Under the pieces are notes generated by a model that ran no database searches, was not told the origin of the DNA, and saw only the letters and a program-made list of their open reading frames with translations. A program made the position numbers and the translations under genes. Positions 11,293-21,651 of a stretch of DNA of 64,000 nucleotides are shown in pieces. This DNA comes from Ichthyophis bannanicus (Eukaryota; Chordata; Amphibia; Gymnophiona; Ichthyophiidae), in the NCBI GenBank assembly GCA_033557465.1, contig CM066044.1, positions 190,456,184-190,520,183 of the forward strand. Reading direction: 5' to 3'. How positions within the stretch are numbered: position 1 is the first letter of the stretch; the number at the start of each line of letters is the position of its first letter.

Positions 11293-11455
11293 TCTCCAGG
11301 AACAAGCAGGAATGAGTCTTCACACGTGGGAGACGTCGCCGACGGAGCCCGCACGGGAATGCTCCCCAGCATCCAATCAGAAAGCCTTTGGGAGCATACC
11401 CCGCGCCTGCGCGGTGGCTTCCCGCCCTTCCTACTGCCTCTCCTCAGTTTTTCGT
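11293..11455 (+). repeat. D2 left inverted terminal repeat
   Basis: Reverse complement of 16300-16483 over about 160 bp with few mismatches, e.g. AGCATCCAATCAGAAAGCCT near 11367. Confidence 0.92.
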
Positions 11456-11626
11456 TTTCCGCGGAGCAGGCAGGACGTCCCTCCTGCCACCGCAGAAATT
11501 TTTCCTTTTTTCTGTAGTCGCGGCTTTCCCGCCGACGGTGGCACCTCCGTGCCCCCCTTTTCTTTCTTTCTTTTAATTATTTTCATTTAATTTTCGTCGC
11601 CCCCTCCGGGCGCTGTGGACCGGGGC

Positions 11627-14600
11627 ATGGAGCCTTCTTCCCCCCAGCCTCATGGCAGGGACTTAATTTTCCACGTGGACTCCAGTGCCTGGTGCCTCTC
11701 CTGTTTGGGGCCTGACCCCTTTTTCCTGGATTCCCCGGGCTACAGTGTCGGAAGAAGACCCTCCCTCTTTCGGGTATCCCTCGATGACGTCTTCGCGCTC
11801 AAGGCGCGGTCGTCGGGTTGTTCTCTCCAGGATCAGGTAACCACACAAAAAGTCTGTTAAGACTAGCCGAGTCTTGAGGTGCGAGTCTCATCGCGGCATG
11901 GCGACAGCTCTGGCCAACCCCTCAAGTCCTCCTTGGCTGATATACCCCGGCGGGAGTCCTCGGGCTCCAAAGCATTTACGGGGTTTCGGGATGTTCCTGA
12001 GGTTCGCTCCTCACAGAACATTCCCGAGCCATGCCCGAGGGAGGTACCAGCTTCGAGCGGTGCCGATTCCCCGGCGTCGGCGTCGAGTGTTCCACTCTCC
12101 GCCAGGGATCGTCAGCCGGTGTCCTCGGCGCCTTCGGGGCCGATCGACTCGACCGGGTCTGACCTCCCTACATCCCAGCCATGCTCGGGCGTGGTAGCCG
12201 CTCTGGGCGGTACTGAGCCCCTGGCATCGGCGTCGGTGTCGAGCGCTCCGCTCCTCACCGAGGATCGTCGGCTGCTGTCCTCGGCGCCTCCGGGGCCGAT
12301 CGACTCGGTCCAGCCTGGCGTTCCTCCATCCCTGCCATGCGCGTGGGCGGTACCCGCTTCGGGCGTTACCGACCCCTCGGCGTCGGTGTCGAGCGTTACC
12401 GACCCCTCGGCGTCGGTGTCGAGCGTTACCGACCCCTCGGCGTCGGTGTCGAGTGTTCCGCTCCTCACCGGAGATTGGCGGCTGCGGTCCTTGGCACCTC
12501 CGGGGCTGACCGACTCGCGCCGGTATGGCGTTCCTACGGGGGTGGTATCCGCTTTGGGCAGTGCCGACCTGTCGGCGTTGGTGTCGAGTGACCCGCTCCC
12601 CACCGGGGATCGCCAGCCGCTGCCCTCAGCACCTCGGGGGCCGATCGACTCGACACTGTCTGACGGCCCTACGTTCAGGTCATGCGCGGAGGTAGTACCC
12701 ACTTCGAGCGCGCGGGCGTCGGTGGTTCCGCCCCGCGCCGGGGATGGTCATCTGGCCTCCCTCCCCTCGGGGCCGCTCGCTTCGACCCGCGCCAGGTTGC
12801 CGGTATCCCAGCCCTGCGCAAGGGTGGTACCGGGTTCGAGCGGCGCCGCTCTGCCGGCGATGGCAGGGGCGTCGAGCACGAGGGACCGCCATCAACCTTC
12901 CCCGGGGACCTCGGGGTATGTCGGCCAGCGCTCGGGTGACTCCCCGGCATTGACGCGGCCGTCGAGGGCCCCGCCCTTTCCTAGAGAAGGGGCCTCGGGG
13001 TCTTCGACCGCTTCGACCCAATCTGGATCTGCGCCGCCCCGCAACGGTACCCTGACATCGGCACAGGGGCTTTGCACCCCGCCCCCCCCCCACAGGGACT
13101 CGTTGTTGGGTGACCGGGGTCCCCTCGGGGACGGGCCGTATGCCCCGGAAGGATTTCTCTCCGGGTCGGACGGGTTCGAGAGGGAGCCCGGCATCGGGCA
13201 GTGCCCGCCGATCGACATCGGCGCCGGCGTCAGATGACCCCCTCTCCACCGAGCTCCGCCCTCGGGGACCCCTGATGCGGCACCGATCGGTGCGGTTCCG
13301 ATCCGCGCTCCGGGATCTCCACCACCGGAGCGGTCGCCCCCGCCGGGGCCCTCTAGAAGGGAGTCGATCTCCTCGCTCGGTTCGATGCCCAGCCTGGAGT
13401 CGATATCCAGCCTTGAAAGCCTGGACACTACACGTCTCGGGATCGGTCCCTGTCCCCTCCCACGACGCAGAGCGGAGACCGCTGGCCCCTGCCCTCCGGC
13501 GGCCGCGGAACCGCTTTGATCGCCGGGAGCAGCGCCACCCCCGGGTTCGGGACCGAGGCCGATTCCTGCGGCACCGTCGGTGCCATCGACCCCTTCGATG
13601 CCTAGCTTGGAATCAATCCCAGGAGCCGACGACGCCATGGGGACTGCCCCGATCCGGGTCGGTTGGTCCCCTCCTCTGCCCAGTGGGCATCGGCCCAAGC
13701 GGCCTCTGTGTGCCCTGGCAGCCTCCCCCGCCATAACTCCTCCGGCAGAGCCACCTTTTCAGGATTTCCTCCTTGACATGGCGGACTTGCTGGCCATCCC
13801 TACCCCGGACCCGAGCCCGGGCCCTGCGGAACAGGCAGCCGTGATGCTTCCTCTGCATCCCTCCCTGCAGGATCTCCTGCTGGGGGCTTGGCGGTCACCT
13901 TTGAGGGTTCCGGCACCATCGACTGCGATGCAGGCTCTGTACCGGGTGCCTCCATCCCTGGGTTTTCGGCAGCACCAGCTTCCACATCGGTCCATTGTGG
14001 TGGAATCGGCGCTGAGGAAGGCCGGAAGCAAGGAGAAGCATGCTTCTCGCCCCCCTGGCCGCGCCTCAAAGACGCTAGATACTCTAGGACGTCAAGCCTT
14101 CCAGACGTCTATGCTGACGGCCAGAATTATCTCATATATATTTTATATGAGTCTGTCGCTCCGGGAGGTCACCGAGAGGTTGTCTCGGTTATCCCTCTTC
14201 GTATCTGCAACTGAGGCCTTTGAATATTCCCTGCTCCTTTATCACTGCAGGAATATCTCCGGGTTCCTTTCTCGTGCTTCGCTGGACTCCTTCCAGTCGT
14301 TCAGCAGAGCCTCTGCTGTTGCCATTAGAGCACGCCGTACAGCATGGTTGCAGGCGTCCGAGTTGTGTAGACGGGCACAGCACAACCTGGGTAATTCTCC
14401 CTGTGACGGAGATCACCTCTTCAATAGCGAAGCCTTGCGTCAGGTCGCACAGTGCTTCGCTAACCTTCCCAGAGTTAGCAGCCAGCCTAGGGCCCGGCCC
14501 CCCGGCGGTGGTAAATGCCTCTCCAGACCCCCCTTCCCTAGGAAGAGGAAATATCAGCCCTCCGCCCACCCTCCAGGCGCGCCCAAGCGAGGGACCTCTC

Positions 14601-14656
14601 ACCCCGGGTTGATGCCCCCGGGCCCGCGCCAGGACTCTCATACTAAGCATTTTTAG
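11627..14656 (+). pseudogene. D2 Gag, one frame with four stops
   Basis: All parts lie in the same frame from the ATG at 11627 to 14656, broken by stops at 11858, 11864, 13235 and 13517. The N-terminus has SAWCLSCLGPD, aligning with the Zn-binding segment of D3 Gag. Next is a very GC-rich Pro/Ser/Asp region built from degenerate repeats of about 52 residues. The C-terminal body (13740-14400) aligns well with D3 Gag: LYRVPPSLGFRQHQLPHRSI, FQTSMLTARI and ARRTAWLQASEL. The tail is Arg/Pro-rich. The product would be a structural RNA-packaging protein. That there is only one frame over 3 kb suggests the copy is not very old. Confidence 0.8.
11990..12960 (+). repeat. Degenerate coding tandem repeats in D2 Gag, with a perfect 30-bp triplicate
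   Basis: Units of about 52 codons recur, each with a GPIDS-like motif, a DRxxxSxAPxGP block and a Cys-Ala/Ser-x-Val-Val segment. At 12364-12453 a 30-bp unit (VTDPSASVSS) is repeated three times almost perfectly. Repeat number probably varies between copies. Confidence 0.75.
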
Positions 14657-16100
14657 GCTCAGGCGGGCGGCTGCCTGCACTTAACCCTCTTATCGGAAGT
14701 TTAAAAATTGAGCTCTACTCTGGGGCTCGTTCAGTTGACAAATGGTTCGGAGGCTTATCTAGGGGTTCAGGTATTCTCCTTCCGTTGGAAGGGAGACCAC
14801 CTCTATTCCGTGATAGCTATGGCCCACGGCCAACTTAATTACACTTCGGTACGTCTCCGAACCCTTCTCAGCCAGTATCCCCCTGCTGATTGCTTCCGTA
14901 CCGGAATTACCCTCCTGTCCCCCGTCTGTGCGGGGGGCGGGTTTTCTGCGTGCAGGTCCTGGGGACACATATAGGGCCTCCAGCCCCTGTGGCGTTCTAC
15001 CGGACTGATGCTATCCTCCGTCCCCCACGCTACCGCGCTGTTGGTTCGCCGTTCTGCCCTTGTCCTCCGGAATAGATCCCTCAACTGACGGATCTTGCTG
15101 CCGCCTTCCCAGGTGGACGTTCTGTGGATCAATGGCAGATCCGCCTTACCAGGGTGATGCTCAAGGAGGTAGGCCCCTCGGCATACCTGCGTTAGTACCG
15201 GAGTGGGCGCCCTCATGCCCACTGGCTTAGATATACTAGATATCACCTGCGCGATAGGCGCATATTGGGGGGATGCCCGCAGTACCTGTGTTCTACCGCC
15301 TAATTTCCCTATGGCCAATACTCACACCCCCCCCCCCCCCCCGGGGTCCGGCCAGTCCGCCTGCCTATTCCTCGATCGGGCCGCGGACTGGTGGTACTCT
15401 GCCGCTGTGAAGTCTACAGCTCCCTTTTCAGTTAGGTCCTCCTCCCGGGGGTTTGGACCCTTGTCTCCCTATCTCTCGCTAGGGTAGCCTGTGTACTCCT
15501 TCTGCTCCGGGGTACACCCCTACTCTTCTCCGGAATGGGCTCTCTGGTTCGGCCAGTCTTCTACTGTTAGTCCTCTGGGTTCTGGACTCTACTCCTAAGG
15601 GAGTGCTCTGCTTTGCACTAAGCCTCCTGGAAGACCTGCCGTCCTTCTCCTGACCTAGCTGACGCCTGGATCTCCTAGCCTTCCGGATTTGGAACTTCCT
15701 CCTCGCTGCGGCGAAGTTTCCTTGACGACTTCGCTACTGCGTCTACGGTGCCTTCATCACAGGTCTGCTTCCGGCAACCCGGTAGGTAAGCTCTACAGGG
15801 TTCCACACCATTAATTCATTAAAACTTAATGGCCGGTAAGCTCTATATGGTACTAGGTCATTTACTCATTAAATGCTTCCTGATACTATTTATGCATCCC
15901 TCTGACTACTCTTCCTGTAGCCTGGGGTTTTTTTTGCTGTATCTTAATGATACCTGTTCTGCACTCTAAAGACTTCCCTCTGTAGTCTTTAGATTCGCTG
16001 TTCCTCTATTCAACTCCTGCCCTCCATCCCTCAGGGGATGCCGGGGATTCAGGCTGGGCAAATGCCATCCCGTCCTGGGCTGCGCTTATGGGATCTCCCC
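14657..16100 (+). other. D2-specific 3' region without RT, RNase H or recombinase
   Basis: About 1.4 kb, GC-rich at first and AT-rich later. It has only short frames and a 16-base C run near 15327. Translation in three + frames shows none of the LDLKDAY, LPFGL, YLDD, ARRIS or HxxR blocks found in D3. The last ~100 bases (ACTCCTGCCCTCCATCCCT near 16012) again resemble D3 near its ICR (24603). Its function is unknown. Confidence 0.6.
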
Positions 16101-16123
16101 GGGCATCCTTAGCTAGGGAGTCC

Positions 16124-16220
16124 CCACGTGTGAAGACTCATTCCTGCTTGTTCCTGGAGATAGCACAGTTACTTACCTGTAACAGGTGATCTCCGGAACA
16201 GCAGGAATTAGTCTTCACAA
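16124..16220. other. D2 internal complementary region
   Basis: The complement of the left tip ends at about 16160 (TTCCTGGAGA). It is followed directly by the complement of the right tip (AGCACAGTTACTTACCTGTA). Confidence 0.9.
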
Positions 16221-16299
16221 CCCGCCCACCTCCCCTAGGAGTTGTATCTCTTTTTCTCTATTCCTTCCTCTCCTCTCCTTCTGGCTCAGCTATGAAACT

Positions 16300-16483
16300 C
16301 AACTGGGGAGAGGCAGTAGGAAGGGCGGGAAGCCACCGCGCAGGCGCGGGGTATGCTCCCAAAGGCTTTCTGATTGGATGCTGGGGAGCATTCCCGTGCG
16401 GGCTCCGTCGGCGACGTCTCCCACGTGTGAAGACTAATTCCTGCTGTTCCGGAGATCACCTGTTACAGGTAAGTAACTGTGCT
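16300..16483 (-). repeat. D2 right inverted terminal repeat
   Basis: Reverse complement of 11293-11455. It extends outward through the palindrome ACCTGTTACAGGT and a perfect splice-donor-like CAGGTAAGTAA before ending at GTGCT. Confidence 0.92.
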
Positions 16484-17054
16484 TTTCTGTTGCACAGGGC
16501 TATTCAGCTGTACACTGGAAGTAAATGCTATAGGTAGCAACGGCTGCTGCTATTGACTTGGAAACAAAAAAAAGAGTACAATGGGGTTGGTGCTGCTTGC
16601 TGTTTCCACCACCGGAGCCACTACTGAACAAAGCTGTTTCGATGTGGAGGTCCTTGGCACCCACTCAGAGCTGCTGTCCTGTACAAGTACATTACTTGCA
16701 CAGCGGGTCACATTGGCCCTGATTCTAGATAATCTCTAACATTTTATTTTATTTTTATTTTTGACTGCCACTACATACCAAATTGAGGATTTCAGTAAAT
16801 TGTCCACAATGACTCCAAGATCCTTTTCTTGGGTAATGACTCCTACTAAGGAACCAAACATTATTATATAAAGTTAGGATTATTTTTTCCTATTTGCTTC
16901 ACTTTGCATTTGTCCACATTAAATATCAGCTGTCATGTGACAACATATTGATCTAAGAAGTAGGTATGTGCTCAGTTTGAAATGCAAATACATCTGAAAT
17001 GTATATATACAATGTTTCTAGTGCTACAATTCTCTTCTTGTATTAATACATTTT
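16484..17054. other. Spacer with CR1 RT remnant on the minus strand
   Basis: Minus-strand translation of about 16935-16730 gives FNVDKCKV and, after frame changes, EKDLGVIVDN-like residues, as in the thumb region of CR1 RT. The rest is AT-rich without other signals. This piece precedes, in CR1 order, the piece at 10960-10720, so D2 may have split a CR1 copy. Confidence 0.5.
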
Positions 17055-17195
17055 TTCCTTATCGTCCCTCCAATCCAGTCCAGTACACGTGGGTTATTAG
17101 CCTCCACCAGCAGCTGGGAACTGTGCATATCAGATTTTGATGTCATAGTACAAGAGTCCCTCCATAGGCTCCAGAGATAAATATCTCAATTCCCT
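17055..17195 (+). repeat. D5 left inverted terminal repeat
   Basis: Begins TTCCTTATCGTCCCTCCA, closely like D6 and D4. Its partner at 45440-45596 is 28 kb away. Confidence 0.88.
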
Positions 17196-19426
17196 GCAGC
17201 AGGGGAGAGCTTCCCTGTGGCAGAATTCCACTGGAAGGTTTTTTTTGGGGGGTCCTATTTAAAAAAATAAAATAAAATAGGAAAACAAAAGAAGGACAGA
17301 GAAATGTTTCTTAAAGGCTGGTAGGCTGGGTAATAGCCATGGTGGAACTATTTACTAGTGAAGGCTGGCAGCTGCAGGATCTGCCTGTTAAGCACTAGGA
17401 CCCTTCGGTAGGTCAGGTGCAGCCCAAGGGTTAAATACCTGGTGGTCTAGGTCCCTTTCCCCCCTCTGGGGAGGCTTTGCTGGCTTTCCCTATCCCCTCA
17501 CCCTTTATTTTACTGGGCTGCTTGTTTTGGTACTGTACCTTTAAAAACAAAGTGAAACTAAACTAAAAGCCCAATGTTATCAGCAGTGCTTCAGAGGCAT
17601 TGAGCTGTTTTGCAGTTTGTCTTCCATTGTAGATCATCAGGGGAGGTGAGTACTCCACTTCTTCTCCCCCCCCCCATGTTACAGGCTCCCCCCTGCTGTG
17701 CTGTGTGTGGGGGGGAGATGAGGTTTGACCTTGGAAGGGCTTTGCAGGCATTGTGTTAGGCAGGAAAAGTCTGCAGCACTGGTTATAAATGTCGGGAACA
17801 TGCATTCTGTGTCAGAGGTTTCAGGGCAGGACTTCTCTCACTCTGGGGCTCCAGTGGTTTTGGCAGGAACAGTAGCCATTTCTCCTCCACTGGCCATCTT
17901 ATCTCAGGAAACGGCACAAAAAAAGCAGAATATCAGATGGTGGTTATGTGATGTACGAGGTATACTTGTGCAGCTGATTTGGATTGCATTGCAGGGAGGA
18001 GTGGCCTAGTGGTTGGGGCAAGGTACCAGAGGCCGGAAGGTCGCTGGTTCAAATCCCACTAGAGGACAGCAACCTTGGGCCGGAAGGACTGGGGTTTCTA
18101 GTCCCACAGGTGCTCCTTGTGGTCTTGGGCAAGCCACTTAACCCTCCATTGCCCATGTTCCCTGTAAGTACTAGTGTATGTGTCTCATATCCCCTCGTGT
18201 TAAATGTATCCCCCAACAGCTTTGACCCGGTGAAAAGCAGGATATAAATGCAGCTAAATAAATAAATAATTTGCATGGCTAACAAGGAAGGTGTGTTTTT
18301 TGTTGGCTATGGCTGACAGCAAGCCACTAGGTGCAAACCTGGTGGTACCAGGTCTCTCCTCCCCCTCCCCTTTTTCACTCCCTGAGTCTCAGTATTACAT
18401 TTTGGGAGCACGTTTTATGAATATGGCTTATCTACAGGCGGTTTCCAGCTAAAGGTGCGCTCTCTCCATTACTTATACATGCTTAGGGGGAGAGCGGCTG
18501 GCAGGTAGAAAGGAAAAAAAATGCTAAGAGAAATGATTTCATGTATGGGGGATTTCTGCCGCTGTCCCCTTGAGTAGGGAGATGGCTGTTTTTAGGCACT
18601 ACTTCTTCCCGTTGGAGTTGTGGTGATCAAAGTCTGCTGCCTTGGAAGGAGTGTGCTTTTGCTCCTTTTTGCTTTGTTCTTACTCCTGCGTTTTTATTTC
18701 TTCGGCTCTTTTGGTTGTGTGTTTTGTTTTCTGGTCTGTTTTGGGATACCGTCACTCCAGCAGGTCACTAAGGCATTTGCGCCCTTTTCTCCATCTGTCG
18801 GTGGGAAAGCAGCCAAGGCTTCCTGGGCACTTGTACTGTTTGATCCTTTTTAATTACTTCAATAGTTAAGTGATTAAAAGCTTGAATAATTAAATATTTA
18901 AATGACTGAAGGTGGCAGACTGGCCCAGCCTGTTGGCAATGGGCCAACCTATATGCAAAGAAATCTTTTTGAGCGCGAACCTTAACTGGAGCACCATTTT
19001 GGCCTGTGTCACGTTGCTTGTGGGAGAGCAGCCCTCTGAAATGCTCTGTCTGTAGACTGTGAGGGCTTAAGCTCTGTTGGCTCAACTCCTCAGAGTGGTT
19101 TGTTTTAAGTCAAAGGAAAAAAAAACACTTCCCTTTTGGAAGGGCTTGGGGCTACAGAGCTAGTCCCAGGTTTTCCTTTGGTAATTGAGCGCCAGGCTCA
19201 TTTTGACATCCTTCCTAGTCTGCCCTGGTTTTGAGTCATTGGGGGCTCCACTATATCCTGATGCTGTCTCTTTGGAGGATGGCTTGGATTTCTATTCCAT
19301 ACAAGGGGGGTGCTTTACATTCTATGGTCTGGCTTCAAGCTTGGTCGCCTTCTGTTTTGGGGATAGACCAGGTGATATGTTGTAGTATTTCATGCCCTCA
19401 GTCGGTGCAGAATGGAATTTCCATTG
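17196..19426 (+). other. D5 leader and probable 5' Gag remains
   Basis: Low-coding sequence with a SINE at 17992-18270. No convincing protein similarity was found; the position corresponds to the untranslated leader and Gag N-terminus of D4. It is interrupted at 19427 by D3. Confidence 0.5.
17992..18270 (+). mobile_element. tRNA-derived SINE with (AAAT)n tail
   Basis: The head has a box A-like GGCCTAGTGGTTGGGGCA (18003-18020) and a box B GGTTCAAATCC (18046-18056). A CORE/MIR-like body follows (CTTGGGCAAGCCACTTAACC), and the tail is (AAAT)n. TTGCAT on both sides (17984-17989, 18271-18276) may be a short target duplication. Confidence 0.82.
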
Positions 19427-19592
19427 ATCTCCAGGAACAAGCAGGAATGAGTCTTCACATATGGGTACGTCGGCACCGACGGAGCCTGCGCGGGAACGCT
19501 CCCCAGCTTCCCAAAAAAGGAAAGCTTTTGGGAGCATCCCACAGCGCCTGCGCACTGCCTTCCCGCCTTTCCTAACCAACTCTCCTCAGTTC
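19427..19592 (+). repeat. D3 left inverted terminal repeat
   Basis: Starts ATCTCCAGGAACAAGCAGG. It is the reverse complement of 24893-25041 continued at 31115-31157. Confidence 0.92.
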
Positions 19593-19809
19593 TTCTTTGC
19601 CGCGGAGCCAGCAGGTCGAGCCCTGTCACCTTTGAAGAAGTTCTTTATTTTATTTTATTTCTTTGGTCGCGTGTCTGCCTTCCCCGACTCCGGACCGGTA
19701 CCGCCGGTCTTTTCTTTCTTTCTTTAAAAAAAATATATATATCGATATTTTTCCTCACTTGGTGTATTTTTCTTCTTAAGGCCTCAGGGCCCACAAGAAA
19801 ATTTCCCTC

Positions 19810-21618
19810 ATGGAAAAACCAACCTCCGGGTTCAAAAAATGCACTAAGTGTAGCGGTACTATTTCTGTTACAGATACCCATGAATGGTGTCTTAAATGTT
19901 TGGGTCTTGAACACTCCATTCCGGATTGTCCGTCCTGCTCCCTAATGTCTAAACGGGGGTTACAGAACCGAGCAGCTAAGCTCCATGTGCTGTTTCCCTC
20001 TGAGGCACCGGCAGTAGCATCGACATCTTCCAGGTCTTTTTCTCCTGAAGGATCTCAGGTAACCAAACATAAACCTAGCAGGTCCTCGAAGGGTAGATCT
20101 CCCTCTAAGCATCGAGATGCCTCCGGGCTTGCCCTCGAGGACCCTGCACCAGCCAAACAACCCCAGCCGGAAGCTCCGGCTTCCAAAGCTCCTCCTATGG
20201 GGTTACAGGTTGACATCGATGGCACGGCCTCGACCGATCACCTGTTAGAATGCTCTGGGGTACCGGCACAGTCTCCCGGTACCGATCTCCAGGCATTCAT
20301 GGCGTCGATGGATCAGAATGTTCTGTCCATGCAGCAGGCTATTTCAGCCTTCATTCAAGCTGCGACGCCGGCGGTACCGCAACAAGCTCCGTTGTCGGTA
20401 TCGGCTCCGGTACCGGCACCAGCGCCGATACCGGTTCCGACTGCATCGACATAGACTAGGACAGCGGTTCCTTGTCCAGGGCTGTTTCCCGGTACCGATC
20501 CGGTTCCGAAAACGCCCGATGTCGATACCGCTCGATACGCGTATCGAGCGCTGGAAGAGCACCCTGACAGGCGGTACTTCGATCCCTCTGGTGATTCTGA
20601 TTCATCAGATGAATCACCTGAAGTATCCATAGCCCTTCCTGAAGAGCCTTCTTCTCCAAAAAGAAGAATGTCTCCTCCAGAGGACTTGTCCTTTCAAGAC
20701 TTCATAAGAGAAGTAGCTAAAGGACTATCTATCTCAGTAGCCTCTGAATCAGAGCCTAGAGCAAAAAAATTGGATATTTTAGGATACCCTAAGGCTCCTA
20801 GAGAGGCAGTCACCTTACCAATTCATGAGATTCTTTATGAACACATGATTGATTTATGGGAGACTCCTCTCACTCTCTCTCCTCATTCTCGCAGGTTGGA
20901 CACTATGTACCGTGTCCTTCCCTATCCTGGCTTTCAAAAAACTCAGCTTCCTCACCATTCCATTGTGGTGCAGTCAGCTATGAAGAGGGTAAAGAGTACA
21001 AAGAGACACTCTTCTGCTCCTCCAGGAAGAGAATGCAGAACCTTGGATGCTTTTGGTAGGAAAATCTTCCAGGCCAGTATGCTTATTGCCAGAATCAACT
21101 CATATAGCCTCTACATGGGTATGTTTCTAAAAGAAGTGGCAGAAAAGCTGCACACTTTCCTCTCTTTTATTTCAGAAGATAAAAGGGAAGAATTCCGCAT
21201 GTGGCTTAAGCATACTCAAGACATCTCCAAGTTTTCAAACAGGGCAGCCTTTGACTCCTTTGAAGGTGCCAGTAGAGCCTCGGGCATTGCCATAGCTGCT
21301 CGCAGAATTGCTTGGCTCCAGGCTTCTGATTTAGAACCCTGGGTTCAAGATGGCTTGGGAAATCTGCCCTGTACAGGTGAAAATCTATTTGGCAAAGAGT
21401 GGCAAATCAAAGCCACTCAAATGGATGCAGAGAATTCTGCTCTGGATAGACTTTCAAAGTCTACCTCCATTCCTGCCAAGAAAAGACTTTTAAAAAGTCT
21501 TTTTTCAAAAAGGGCAGGTTTCCTTCCACTTCTGGCCAACAATCTTCTACAGGTCGCTTTACCGCTAAGCGTCAGCAACCTAAGCAGGCCAGGCCTAAGT
21601 CTACAGGGGCTGCTGTAA
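19810..21618 (+). pseudogene. D3 Gag, one in-frame TAG and a C-terminal frameshift
   Basis: Starts at the ATG at 19810. Residues ~10-50 hold cysteine pairs and a histidine (CTKC, HEWCLKCLGLEH, CPSC), a Zn-binding pattern. A Ser/Pro/Ala-rich linker follows, then a single TAG at 20452-20454. The same frame continues into the Gag body (20668 on: DTMYRVLPYPGFQKTQLPHH, ARRIAWLQASDLEPW, CTGENLFGKEW). Near 21480 a homopolymer-rich stretch shifts the frame. The Lys/Arg/Gln-rich tail expected in DIRS Gag reads in the +1 frame. The product would assemble element RNA particles. Confidence 0.85.
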
Positions 21619-21651
21619 CTCAGCAGTCCCAACCCCCTCAGGGTTTTTGAC

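Larger units (their letters stand above)
11293..16483 (+). mobile_element. DIRS-like element D2 (lineage A), Gag-only, non-autonomous
   Basis: ITRs lie at 11293-11455 and 16300-16483, and the ICR at 16124-16220. Termini match those of D3 and D8. The only recognisable protein is Gag (11627-14656). The 14657-16100 interval, where RT, RNase H, MT and YR should be, is too short and has no similarity to them. This looks like a derivative mobilised by enzymes supplied in trans. Edges are set by the ICR, which predicts the outer ends TCTCC and GTGCT. Confidence 0.88.

Noticed and set aside
12112..13734. Long minus-strand open frames opposite D2 Gag
   Set aside because: GC-rich antisense shadows of the Gag repeats, with no recognisable domain.
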